A DNA stretch of 34,909 nt from an uncultured Fibrobacter sp. (GTDB lineage: Bacteria > Fibrobacterota > Fibrobacteria > Fibrobacterales > Fibrobacteraceae), in the NCBI GenBank assembly GCA_946186895.1, contig CAMHOW010000025.1, positions 1 through 34,909 of the forward strand, in the 5' to 3' direction. Below are positions 17,817-26,135 of this stretch, piece after piece. The first letter of the stretch is position 1. Each line of letters opens with the position of its first letter. The notes under the pieces were generated by a model. It was not told where the DNA came from. It ran no database searches and saw only the letters and a list, made by a program, of their open reading frames with translations. The position numbers and the translations under genes are program-made.

Positions 17817-18758
17817 ATGAAGCGGATGGTGCTGTTTTTTGCGCTCCTGTCGCTCCTTGCGGTTGTGCTTTCTTTTGTAACCCTCGTTTCGGGGCCCGTG
17901 GATGTTTCCATGGGCGAACTTCTTGATTCTCGGATTTTCTGGGACCTGCGTGTTCCTCGTGTGGCGGCGGCGCTGCTTGCCGGCCTTGCCCTTTCGGTGT
18001 CTGGCCTTTCTTTACAGACTGTATTCCAGAACCCCCTGGCAGGGCCTTTTGTGCTTGGTATCAGTAGCGGCGCCAGTTTTGCGGTGGCCCTTTCTATGTT
18101 GGCGGGCTTTAGCTTTGGGCGGTTCGGCACCTTGACGGCGGCCTCTGTCGGCGCCTTCGGTGTGACGCTCTTGATTCTTGCCATTGCCTCTAGGTTCAGG
18201 AACAACACGGTCCTGCTTGTGGCGGGTCTTTTGATTGGCTACTTTATCGACGCCTGCATTAATCTGTTGATTGCCATGAGCGATGGCGAATCCCTGAAGG
18301 TCTACGTGTCCTGGGGCATGGGTAGCTTTGGTCGCTTGACCCTTGGCGGCATCTGGATTTTTGCTGTGGCGGTGCTTGTGGGCCTTGCGTTGATTGGCGC
18401 TTCGGTACGCTATCTGAACGGCGCACGCCTGGGCGATGACTTTGCTCGTGGGCTTGGAATCAGGGTGTCGCTGTACAAGAAGCTTGTACTCTTGGGTGCC
18501 TCTGTTCTGGCGGCGGCGGTGACCGCCTTCTGTGGGCCGGTGGCTTTCCTCGGGATTGCGGTTCCCCATCTGGCTTACCTACTTTTCAAGACTTCTAACC
18601 ATCGCGTGCTGTTGCCGGGCTCTGCCCTGTGCGGTATGTGCCTCGCGCTTTTGGCGGGGCTATTCCCGGAGTATCCTTTGAATGCAATCTTAAGTTTGGT
18701 GGGCGTGCCTGTAATTCTGTGGGTGCTGGTTCGGTCCGCCAAGAGGGGAGGCGTGTAA
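17817..18758 (+). CDS. FecCD-type ABC transporter permease (iron/siderophore/cobalamin uptake)
   Basis: 313 residues, 9-10 hydrophobic segments. BtuC/FecD signatures are clear: LRVPRVAAALLAGLALSVSG near the N-terminus, NPLAGPFVLGISSGASFA, and GPVAFLGIAVPHLAYLLF, followed by NHRVLLPGSAL. It sits in the inner membrane and moves iron chelates or cobalamin with the ATPase encoded next; the stop and next start overlap (TAATG). No solute-binding protein or TonB receptor is in the window, so the substrate is unknown. Confidence 0.92.
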   Translation: MKRMVLFFALLSLLAVVLSFVTLVSGPVDVSMGELLDSRIFWDLRVPRVAAALLAGLALSVSGLSLQTVFQNPLAGPFVLGISSGASFAVALSMLAGFSFGRFGTLTAASVGAFGVTLLILAIASRFRNNTVLLVAGLLIGYFIDACINLLIAMSDGESLKVYVSWGMGSFGRLTLGGIWIFAVAVLVGLALIGASVRYLNGARLGDDFARGLGIRVSLYKKLVLLGASVLAAAVTAFCGPVAFLGIAVPHLAYLLFKTSNHRVLLPGSALCGMCLALLAGLFPEYPLNAILSLVGVPVILWVLVRSAKRGGV

Positions 18759-19468
18759 TGCTCCTCAAGTTGCGGCAGGTGACCTTCGGGTATACAGAAT
18801 CCTTGGCTAGGCCTTTAGATATGGAGGTCTCGGCAGGGCAGGTTGTGGCCTTGGTGGGGGAGAACGGTTGCGGTAAGAGTACACTCCTTAAAACTCTTGC
18901 AGGCATGATTGTTCCTTTGTCTGGAACTTTGGAACTGGACGGTCGGTCCCTTGCTGAATACAGCCTGCGGGAGCTTTCCAAGAAGGCGGCCTTGGTTCGG
19001 ATGGGGCTTGTGGCTCCTGCCGAAATGACGGTCCGGGAATTCGTGTCCTTGGGCCGCTCGCCTTACGCGGGCTTTTTGGACGGCCGTTTCGCCGAAGACG
19101 AACAGATTATAAATCAAGCCTTGACCGAGATGGATGTGAATGCCTTTGCGGAGCGCAAGGTGGCGGAACTTTCTGATGGTGAACGTAGCCGCGTATATTT
19201 GGCCCGGGCGCTGGCTCAGCAGGTGAAGCTTTTGCTGTTAGATGAGCCCGACGCCTTTATGGACATTCCCCGCCGTAAGAATTTGTTCGTAACACTACAG
19301 AGATTGTCCCGTGAAAAGGGTATGGCCGTTGTGCTTTCCACCCACTGGATTGACTACGGCGAAAAGTATGCCGATTCTATTCTGGCCTTTACCTCCCAGG
19401 GAAACCTGGAATTTGCCCCGGCGGCCCGAGCCCGTGAACTTGGGCTTCTGAAATGGGCGGAGGTCTAG
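18758..19468 (+). CDS. ABC transporter ATPase, FecE/BtuD-like
   Basis: 236 residues from the ATG at 18758, preceded by a strong GAGGGGAGG (18743-18751) and overlapping the permease stop by one base. Walker A GENGCGKST at 34-42, signature LSDGE at 139-143 (Asp where Gly is common), Walker B LLLLDEPD at 158-165 and H-loop STHW (H197). It energises the permease upstream. A longer in-frame reading from 18629 overlaps the permease and was rejected. Confidence 0.93.
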   Translation: MLLKLRQVTFGYTESLARPLDMEVSAGQVVALVGENGCGKSTLLKTLAGMIVPLSGTLELDGRSLAEYSLRELSKKAALVRMGLVAPAEMTVREFVSLGRSPYAGFLDGRFAEDEQIINQALTEMDVNAFAERKVAELSDGERSRVYLARALAQQVKLLLLDEPDAFMDIPRRKNLFVTLQRLSREKGMAVVLSTHWIDYGEKYADSILAFTSQGNLEFAPAARARELGLLKWAEV

Positions 19469-19510
19469 GTGAAAAGCCTTGTCTTTCTATTTTTGACTGG
19501 AGGATTCCGT

Positions 19511-19717
19511 ATGTATAAGATGCTTGCTGCAATTGCCTTTGCCCTGTTCTTTTCCGCCTGTTCCAACTCCGAGGCCGAGGCTGAGATTTCCCGGCTCAAA
19601 CAGGAAAACGTAACCCTCCAGGCCGAAATCAAAACCCTCCAGGGAACGCTAGATTCCATTAAGGCAAAGTCGGATTCCGTCTACAAGAGCCTGTCCGATA
19701 TGGACATGAATCCCTGA
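19511..19717 (+). CDS. Small coiled-coil lipoprotein (Lpp-like)
   Basis: 68 residues. Start at 19511, 7 nt after GGAGG (19499-19503); an in-frame GTG at 19469 has no ribosome binding site. Lipoprotein signal FALFFSAC with the lipid-bearing Cys at about 21. The mature part is one heptad-like helix (ISRLKQENVTLQAEIKTLQ, then LDSIKAKSD), like the trimeric murein lipoprotein Lpp, but it ends in DMDMNP rather than the Lys used for peptidoglycan linkage. Last gene of the permease operon. Confidence 0.78.
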   Translation: MYKMLAAIAFALFFSACSNSEAEAEISRLKQENVTLQAEIKTLQGTLDSIKAKSDSVYKSLSDMDMNP

Positions 19718-19746
19718 AAATAGGGAAATAGGCATTGAATTGCCTA
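19711..19746 (+). terminator. Two tandem short hairpins at the end of the permease operon
   Basis: TCCCT (19711-19715) pairs with AGGGA (19722-19726), spanning the stop codon; TAGGCA (19729-19734) pairs with TGCCTA (19741-19746). No U-run follows, so this may be an RNA-stabilising end rather than an intrinsic terminator. Confidence 0.35.
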
Positions 19747-19787
19747 AACAATAAAATTATTTGATTAAAAACTAAATAATTATATAT

Positions 19788-19860
19788 TTGATTTTATAGA
19801 TTGGCCGATATATATTTTGGGTGTACCCGGATAGCATGTGCTGTCTAAAAAAGGGAGGAA
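19788..19860 (+). promoter_or_regulatory. Promoter and ribosome binding site of the surface-protein operon
   Basis: TTGATT (19788-19793), a 17-nt spacer and TATATT (19811-19816) in an AT-rich region, then GGGAGGAA (19853-19860), 6 nt before the ATG. This gives a leader of about 44 nt. Confidence 0.65.
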
Positions 19861-19866
19861 CCTAAA

Positions 19867-20670
19867 ATGAAAACGCTAATCAAAACATCGATAATGGTGG
19901 CCGTTTTCAGTATTTGTGCCGCCTTTGCTGCTGATAATCACGCTCCGCTGCGTGCCAGGGTAGATACCTCGGCGGTACTTTTGGGCAATGACGCCTCCTT
20001 TGCAAGGCTTGTCCGGATTACCATGAAGGATGGTTCTGTCGAAGAATTCCTGGTGGAATCTGTAAGGACCCTTACCTTCCAGGCAAACCCGAATGACAGT
20101 TCCAACATTTACGATGAAGACGAGAAAGAAGACGAGGAACGGTCCGACGAACCCGATAGGACCCCTGAACAGCAGTCTTCCAGTTCGGTGACCCCGTCTA
20201 GTTCCTCTGTTGAACCTTCCAGTTCTTCAGTGGCACCTAGCTCCAGCAGCACTCCGGACGATGGCAAAACGCCAAGCTCTGACAGTAAGCGCGACGAAGA
20301 GTCCTCCGATTCCGTAACGCCGTACAGCTCTTCGGCAAGGCCTGACGGAAAATCCTCCAGCAGCGTCGTGCCGTCCAGTTCTTCGGAAACTCCTTCGGCG
20401 ATTCCGAACAACATCACCTACGCAGGGACTCGCCTTGGCTGGAATTCCAGGAACCAGACCCTGTCTATCTTCTCGAGGCAGAGCGGTAATGCCAAGTTCT
20501 CCGTGGTGGATGTTCAGGGAGCGGTTCTTGGGAGTGGAAACGTATTTGTCTCTAGGGGCTCTACGTCTGTTTCTTTGGATTATCTCGACTTGCCCAAGGG
20601 AAACTTTGTTGTCAAACTTGAAATCGGTAACACAAAACTTCAACAGGCGATTGCCGTTACCGGAAAGTAA
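19867..20670 (+). CDS. Exported poly-Ser protein with C-terminal sorting-like tail
   Basis: 267 residues. Signal peptide about 1-21 (SICAAFAA). A small N-terminal domain (about 25-77) contains VRITMKDGSVEEFLVESV, then LTFQ. A very acidic stretch (about 79-100) and a long Ser-rich linker (about 101-178, many SSSS runs) lead to a tail (about 185-267) with FSVVDVQGAVLG and LPKGNFVVKLE, like type A sorting domains of type IX secretion. The protein thus looks like a small head on a long flexible stalk exported to the surface. Only 11 nt and a strong SD separate it from the 1142-residue protein, so the two are made together. Function unknown. Confidence 0.78.
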   Translation: MKTLIKTSIMVAVFSICAAFAADNHAPLRARVDTSAVLLGNDASFARLVRITMKDGSVEEFLVESVRTLTFQANPNDSSNIYDEDEKEDEERSDEPDRTPEQQSSSSVTPSSSSVEPSSSSVAPSSSSTPDDGKTPSSDSKRDEESSDSVTPYSSSARPDGKSSSSVVPSSSSETPSAIPNNITYAGTRLGWNSRNQTLSIFSRQSGNAKFSVVDVQGAVLGSGNVFVSRGSTSVSLDYLDLPKGNFVVKLEIGNTKLQQAIAVTGK

Positions 20671-20681
20671 GGAGGCCCATC

Positions 20682-23600
20682 ATGAATTACCGTATCATTA
20701 CATCAGCGGTCCTGGCGCTTTCGCTTACTTCATTTGCCGGCCAGGCCTACTTTATCTTCAAGAAAGATTCCACCTATACGGCGGGACTCCTTGGGCTTGA
20801 TTCCCTTAATTTCCCTAAGGATCGTCGTGGTGAAACGGACTCCTTGTTCATCGCAGGCTATGGTCTCAAGGGTTTTGACAGGGTACCTTTGACCAATACC
20901 GAGGTGTCCTTCAAAACGGACTATTATGATGCCGAAAAGTTGTCTGTGAATGTCCAGTCCGGTCCTAGGGTCGGCAGTTTCTTGTTCTACCTGAGGGATG
21001 TGGAATACATTGACTTTATCAAGATGAACAGCAAGAGCGATACCGACGGCGATGGAATTTCCGATGTGGACGAAATATACAAGATCGGAACCAACCCCCG
21101 CATGACCGATACCGACGGTGACGGCTACAATGACGGCACCGAGATGAACCTGTTCAACCCCCAGAATCCGACGGTCTGGAACCCCAACGTGGCGGACTTG
21201 CCCAAGTTGGAAGTAACCATGACCATGACGCCTTCTGTGACGTTGACCCGCACCACCAGCACCGGGGTTACCAAGTCCTCCACCATTTCCGAAGGAGAAG
21301 CGGTGCAGACCACCACGGGCGTGACCAACAGCGAGACCTGGTCGGCCTCCCTGATGCACGCCTGGAGTGTCGGTATCCAGGGCGGTTACGCTTCTTCAAG
21401 CCCCACGTTCCTGGTGAATGTGGGCTATAACGGAAGCTATACGACTAGCACTGGCCACACCATGACGGAGAGCCAGTCTAGATCCATGACTAGGAACTAC
21501 AACCAGGCTATCACCGAGGCCATGACCCAGGGCGAGACCATTACGGGTGGCACCATCAGCATGCAGGCCCGTATTACCAATACGGGGAAGGTGGCCTATA
21601 CTATCGGGAACCTGCTCTTGAATGCCAGTACCTATACGCCCTCCGGCGATATCCAGATTATCGCTGAACTTGCGGTAGGTGACGGGGCGGGCGAGGACAA
21701 GTGGACCAATATCACCCTTGCTCCCGGTGAATCCAAGGATCTGCAGTTCTGGAAGGGAGGGCTCCCTCTAGATGCTCTGACCAACCTGGTTTTCAACCCG
21801 GGTGCCATATTCCTTTCGGCAAGTGCTTTCAAGATCACCACCGAATATGACGGCAGGACCAGCGACTTTACCGAGGCCTACACCAAGGCGTCGGCAAGTA
21901 CTGCCCGGATTACCATCGATAACGGCATGTATTATGGAAATAGCACGAACCGTGTTCGCGAATACCGCGTATCTACCAATTTCCGGTATAACGAGTCCTA
22001 CAAGGGCAAGGACGATTTCCACAAGCCGGTTTCCCTCTCTGAAATTCTGAACATCTTGAAAGTTCCCTTCCTGCAGGACTCCCTAAAGGTGGGTGACGAA
22101 GTCCGTTATGGCCTCAAGAGCCTGGGCGACCTCTCTTATGCTACGGCGGATGGCGATACGGCCTGCTGGTTCGTGTCCATCGTGAAGGCTTCGGAGCCTA
22201 CGGTGGCCATTGTCCGCTCTCTGCAGATCGGTAGTTTCAACATGGATAGCGTGATTGTGGGTGCAGGAGACCAGGTGCAGTTCATGTACAACGAGGACCG
22301 CGACCACGACCGCGTGCCCGCCAGCATGGAAAATATGCTGGGCATCAGCGACGAGAAAGTGGATAGCGATGGCGACCAGCTTTCCGATTTCGATGAAATC
22401 AATGGCTGGTCCAAGATGGCTTACACTTACGACAGTGTTAGCGTTCCCATGCTGAAAACCGCCGTTTGCGAAACGACGGACACGCTGATGATCAAGCTGG
22501 ACTCCAAGCGCAAATACTGCTTTGCCTACCGCCATCAGGGGGCCAAGTACAATATTTCTGTGCCTTGCAGGGAGGTTGAACTGTCTGGCATAGGAGCTCA
22601 GTGCTATCGTCCCCATGCTATCAAGTATATCAAGGAAGAACATGTCAGGGGTTACGATACGGTGGCTGTAGTGATTGATTCAGCTTTTGTGGGACCCTTC
22701 TTTACCAACCCTGCCCTGAAGGATACCGACGGCGATGGGCTTGATGACAATGTGGATCCCAATCCCAATGTCCGTGAGGTTTCTACCAAGTCCAATATCG
22801 CAATGATTGCGGTTCACGACATTTCCGAGGGTAAGGATGTGGCCGTGGCAAGGAGTTGCCGCATGGAAGGCCTGCTCTGCGTGGACTCCCTGTTTGTCAC
22901 TGACTCCATCAGGGGCGCAAACGTTACGGTGAACGTCACTACGGTAGAACCCGTGAAGGTGAACGGCGGCATGAACGTGTACTCCGGCAATACCAGGGTG
23001 CCCGTGACTGCCGAAGGAATCAAGGGATCGGGAGCCGATGCGGTGGCCATGATGTTCAAGTTCAGCGTGGCGAACCTGTCTGCGGCAAGCGCCGACACCC
23101 TGAAGATGGTGGTGTACTCCGAAAAGGGTGATTCCACCACCTACCATCTGGTTCTCCGTTCCCTGATTACCGCCCCTACGGACTTGGTGCTGGGACGCAA
23201 CAGCGACCGGAATGCCATCATTCTGAACTGGGTGGCAAACAAGACCGACCCGAGAATCTTGGGTTACGTGGTTCTTCGCGCCGAAGGGGGCAGGAACTAC
23301 AACAACCCCTCCCTGACCAAGTACTTTATGGAGCCCACTACCGTAAAGCCCCAGGACGGCTATGCCCTGAGCAATGGTATCACTCTCGTGAAGGTGCTTG
23401 GCCCCGGCGAGGAAACTTTCACCGACAAGGTGGGTGGCGGTTCTCCCTACTACACCTACAGGGTGTATGCCTACGCCAAGGCGGGCAATGCCTACGTGTT
23501 CTCGGCGGGTTCCAACGTGGCCACCCGGAGCGTGGGCCGCATCAGGTTCCAGTACCAGATGACGGGCCGCGGTACGGAATACCTGTGGCATTACAGCAAG

Positions 23601-24110
23601 GCTCATCGTGAGGACTTTGTGACGGACGCCATCTTCTACGAGGGCACCAACACCAGGAACGCCCCGATCCACCAGTACACCTACTACTTCTATGAAGGGG
23701 GCTCGGTAGGCGCAGGCAATACGATTATCTACGAGGAATGGACGGATCGCGACATGAATCATGACGACAATTCCGTACCGGGCGACCACACCATCTATTC
23801 TTACGAGATGGGCAGCCAGGGCATTACGCTCCAGCTGAAGGTGGCTGGCAAGGATTACGATGTCCGGCCGAACCACAGCATCTTCTGGCCCTACGAAAAC
23901 TTTGCCAAGGTGCTGAAGGGATCGTCTGAAGTGACCCCGAACGCGAAGGACAAGAGCGTTCCCAAGCGGGATTTTGTCGAGCACAAGTTCAACTACGGTG
24001 ACCGCGGCATCGAATTCGACCCTGGGAACAACGGATGCGACAAGGATTGCGGATCTGAACCCCATGCGGGCTATAAGTTCAAGTTCGACTACAAGTGGGT
24101 CGATGACTGA
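20682..24110 (+). CDS. Large exported protein with anthrax protective-antigen-like Ca-binding and pore-like module, FN3
   Basis: 1142 residues; SD AAGGAGG (20669-20674) just upstream. Signal peptide about 1-20. Residues 119-131 and 142-154 are paired DTDGDG calcium motifs. Residues about 175-300 are a Ser/Thr-rich, alternating amphipathic stretch, followed by QARITNTGKVAYTIGNLLL and, at about 448-463, KPVSLSEILNILKVPF. Order and wording match protective antigen of anthrax toxin: calcium motif, membrane-inserting hairpin, ANIRYVNTGTAPIYNV, KPDMTLKEALKIAF. More calcium motifs lie at 538-572 (DSDGDQLSDFDEING) and 680-692. A fibronectin III-like domain spans about 830-945; the last 190 residues are unrecognised and contain two close Cys. 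No sorting tail is seen. The resemblance was recognised from memory; toxin activity is not implied. Alternatives are an adhesin using the same fold. Confidence 0.7.
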   Translation: MNYRIITSAVLALSLTSFAGQAYFIFKKDSTYTAGLLGLDSLNFPKDRRGETDSLFIAGYGLKGFDRVPLTNTEVSFKTDYYDAEKLSVNVQSGPRVGSFLFYLRDVEYIDFIKMNSKSDTDGDGISDVDEIYKIGTNPRMTDTDGDGYNDGTEMNLFNPQNPTVWNPNVADLPKLEVTMTMTPSVTLTRTTSTGVTKSSTISEGEAVQTTTGVTNSETWSASLMHAWSVGIQGGYASSSPTFLVNVGYNGSYTTSTGHTMTESQSRSMTRNYNQAITEAMTQGETITGGTISMQARITNTGKVAYTIGNLLLNASTYTPSGDIQIIAELAVGDGAGEDKWTNITLAPGESKDLQFWKGGLPLDALTNLVFNPGAIFLSASAFKITTEYDGRTSDFTEAYTKASASTARITIDNGMYYGNSTNRVREYRVSTNFRYNESYKGKDDFHKPVSLSEILNILKVPFLQDSLKVGDEVRYGLKSLGDLSYATADGDTACWFVSIVKASEPTVAIVRSLQIGSFNMDSVIVGAGDQVQFMYNEDRDHDRVPASMENMLGISDEKVDSDGDQLSDFDEINGWSKMAYTYDSVSVPMLKTAVCETTDTLMIKLDSKRKYCFAYRHQGAKYNISVPCREVELSGIGAQCYRPHAIKYIKEEHVRGYDTVAVVIDSAFVGPFFTNPALKDTDGDGLDDNVDPNPNVREVSTKSNIAMIAVHDISEGKDVAVARSCRMEGLLCVDSLFVTDSIRGANVTVNVTTVEPVKVNGGMNVYSGNTRVPVTAEGIKGSGADAVAMMFKFSVANLSAASADTLKMVVYSEKGDSTTYHLVLRSLITAPTDLVLGRNSDRNAIILNWVANKTDPRILGYVVLRAEGGRNYNNPSLTKYFMEPTTVKPQDGYALSNGITLVKVLGPGEETFTDKVGGGSPYYTYRVYAYAKAGNAYVFSAGSNVATRSVGRIRFQYQMTGRGTEYLWHYSKAHREDFVTDAIFYEGTNTRNAPIHQYTYYFYEGGSVGAGNTIIYEEWTDRDMNHDDNSVPGDHTIYSYEMGSQGITLQLKVAGKDYDVRPNHSIFWPYENFAKVLKGSSEVTPNAKDKSVPKRDFVEHKFNYGDRGIEFDPGNNGCDKDCGSEPHAGYKFKFDYKWVDD

Positions 24111-24114
24111 TAGC

Positions 24115-25998
24115 CTAACGGCTGAGCATCTTTCCGTTCAGCGTGGCGATCCAGTGCCTGTTCAAGGCCTTGTCCGGAATTTTCAGGGTTGTTGAACCTG
24201 TCTGGATGCGGGTCTTGTACAACGTGGCGCCATTTAGGTCCACAAGGGCGAATGTGCCTCCCAAGTCCGTATGGATTTCAAGGTTTTTCCCGTTTACGAC
24301 GAAGTAGTTCGTTGGGGAAAGCCTGCTGAAATCATCAAGACGGATATCCTGGGGGGCTTCTTTGTTCAGCTGGGGATCCTTGCTTTGTTGCTGGGTCTTG
24401 TCCTTGTTTTGCGTATTGTCGCCACTGTCTTGCTTTTTATCGTCTTTCTTGCTGTCGTTCTGCCAGTCGGGAATGTGGATTACAGGTTCTGTGACAATGG
24501 GGTTTGCCGGTTCCGTAAATCCCAGCTGGTCATCCATCCATTTCATCCGCTCTTTCATTTTTTTGCGGAGGTGTTCCACTTCGCCGTCCCAGGTGGTGGC
24601 GTTATATCCGCCCATGGCCATTCCAAAGCCGCCACTGCTTTGGGTGCAGTATTTCATTGGCTCTGGGTCGGCATCGTTCTGTCCGCTGGCTTGCCCTAAG
24701 TTGGGCCAACGCTTAAAATTCCTGTCGGCTGCATTTTTCAAGTAGGTCTTCATGGAATCCAGGTAGGCGTCCATGGTCTTGGTGTGCCATACGCCGCTGC
24801 GCAGCTCCGCCCAACGCTTTTTTAGTTCGCTTTGGTAATTGCTGTCTTTCCACATTTGGATAAGCCAGTTGGGAGCCTTTAGTGAACTGCCGCCCATGTT
24901 GAACCAGCCATTGTTCTGGCCGCTTTTTTGGCTGTTTTCTATTTGCCAGCCTTCGACACTGGTGCTTCCGAAGCCGTTGTTTCCGCCACCCCACATGTTC
25001 CAGTTACCATTGCCATTGTTGTTGCCGTTTTCGGGTTGCGTTCCATTGCTCATGGCCAAGTTAAAGTCCCAGGGAGGGCCAAGAGTTACCTTGCCGCCCT
25101 TGCTATCCTTGGGCTTGTGTAAAAAGAAGCTGCACCAGTAAGAATCGGCGTTGTTGGTTATTTCTTGATGTAGCACGTAGTCAACGGCAGAACCTACGTC
25201 TACGTAGTTCTCGTATCCACTGCCGTTACCGCCGTTCTTGTACAATCCTTCAAGGCTGTTCAGGTAGTTTTTCAGGTATTCTTCCTGTTCCTTCTGGATT
25301 TTTTCTTTCTTGGGATAGTGCAGAATGACATTAAGCCCGTCAGATGTACTAAAGCCTTCGTCGTTGACATTACCATTGCCGGCGCCGCCGGTATTGGTGC
25401 CGGTCTTGTCAAAAGCCCAGATGTATCCACCGGTAACGTCATCGCCAGTAATGTCGGTGTCTTTAAGCTTGCTTACGTCTACGCGGTACTTGTCCCGTTT
25501 GATCTTTTCAATTAGCACGTACACGCCACGGTACACGCCGTTGATGTACAGGTCAAAGTGCTTGGTGCGGGGGCTGTAGCGCCCGGCCTGCCTAAATAGC
25601 CAGTGAGCTAGGGCATTTCGCATCATGCTTTTATCTACGTAGGGACCATGGAAAACCCAGTCGTCGGAAGGCGGGAGCCCCAGCATGCTTACGTCTATGC
25701 CTTCGCCTGTTGCATCACGGACCTCTACGCTGTAGCCGGGCTTGGGGAACATGGCGGAGGATTGTCCGCGTACCTTGATGCCTATGTCGTACAGAGTGCC
25801 GCTTGCGCTATCAGCCACGGAATTGCTAGTCCCGTCCAGAACACGCATTGTGGCTGGAATCTTTTCGCTGACATCCTTGTTAAGGCATGTTGCCTTGGTG
25901 TCGACAAAGATGATGGGAAGGTCGTAGGTTTGGGCCAAAGCATTGGTGGAAAGGCTCAATGCGGCGAGACTGGCCAAAAAACGAAATGGGCTTGGCAT
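24115..25998 (-). CDS. CotH-type kinase-family exported protein with sorting-like tail
   Basis: 627 residues; SD AAGGAGGAG (26008-26016) 9 nt before the ATG. Signal peptide about 1-22. The CotH domain is recognised by IKVRGQSSAMFPKPGYSVE, DWVFHGPYVDKSMMRNALA, FDLYINGVYRGVYVLIEKI and the GPPWDFNLA motif near the active site. CotH proteins are atypical protein kinases in spores; in fibrolytic bacteria they are often surface or cellulosome-linked with unknown substrates. An Asn/Gly-rich insertion (about 320-355) and a Lys/Gln/Asp-rich linker (about 515-550) lead to a tail (about 565-627; FALVDLNGATLYK) resembling the sorting domains of neighbours. Convergent with the 1142-residue gene, with 4 nt between the two stop codons. 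Confidence 0.9.
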   Translation of the reverse strand: MPSPFRFLASLAALSLSTNALAQTYDLPIIFVDTKATCLNKDVSEKIPATMRVLDGTSNSVADSASGTLYDIGIKVRGQSSAMFPKPGYSVEVRDATGEGIDVSMLGLPPSDDWVFHGPYVDKSMMRNALAHWLFRQAGRYSPRTKHFDLYINGVYRGVYVLIEKIKRDKYRVDVSKLKDTDITGDDVTGGYIWAFDKTGTNTGGAGNGNVNDEGFSTSDGLNVILHYPKKEKIQKEQEEYLKNYLNSLEGLYKNGGNGSGYENYVDVGSAVDYVLHQEITNNADSYWCSFFLHKPKDSKGGKVTLGPPWDFNLAMSNGTQPENGNNNGNGNWNMWGGGNNGFGSTSVEGWQIENSQKSGQNNGWFNMGGSSLKAPNWLIQMWKDSNYQSELKKRWAELRSGVWHTKTMDAYLDSMKTYLKNAADRNFKRWPNLGQASGQNDADPEPMKYCTQSSGGFGMAMGGYNATTWDGEVEHLRKKMKERMKWMDDQLGFTEPANPIVTEPVIHIPDWQNDSKKDDKKQDSGDNTQNKDKTQQQSKDPQLNKEAPQDIRLDDFSRLSPTNYFVVNGKNLEIHTDLGGTFALVDLNGATLYKTRIQTGSTTLKIPDKALNRHWIATLNGKMLSR

Positions 25999-26033
25999 GG
26001 CGAATTACTCCTCCTTGTACCAATCCCAACACG

Positions 26034-26039
26034 AAAATA
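26034..26039 (-). promoter_or_regulatory. -10 box of the CotH gene
   Basis: TATTTT on the minus strand, giving a leader of about 28 nt that includes the strong SD. Confidence 0.35.
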
Positions 26040-26072
26040 CATTAATTTTGTGTCTAGTAATGTTAAATGTGG

Positions 26073-26128
26073 TTTACGATAGATTTTTTTACAATTGATT
26101 TACGATTTTTCCCAAAAAATTGTACATT
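26073..26128 (+). promoter_or_regulatory. Promoter region of the carbonic anhydrase-lpx-hem run
   Basis: Direct repeats TTTACGAT at 26073-26080 and 26099-26106 (26 nt apart), then TACATT at 26123-26128, 7 nt before the ATG. The second repeat lies where a -35 box would be. No Shine-Dalgarno sequence. Confidence 0.4.
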
Positions 26129-26135
26129 GTAAAAT

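Noticed and set aside
18629-18757. N-terminal extension of the ATPase into the permease gene
   Set aside because: The ATG at 18758 has a strong SD and a normal ABC N-terminus.
20109-20417. Antisense frame over the poly-Ser linker
   Set aside because: Glu/Leu-rich repeats are the mirror of Ser codons; no start signal.
22680-24065. 461-codon open frame antisense to the 1142-residue gene
   Set aside because: Low-complexity His/Val-rich translation typical of an antisense shadow of a GC-biased gene; the plus strand has clear domains.
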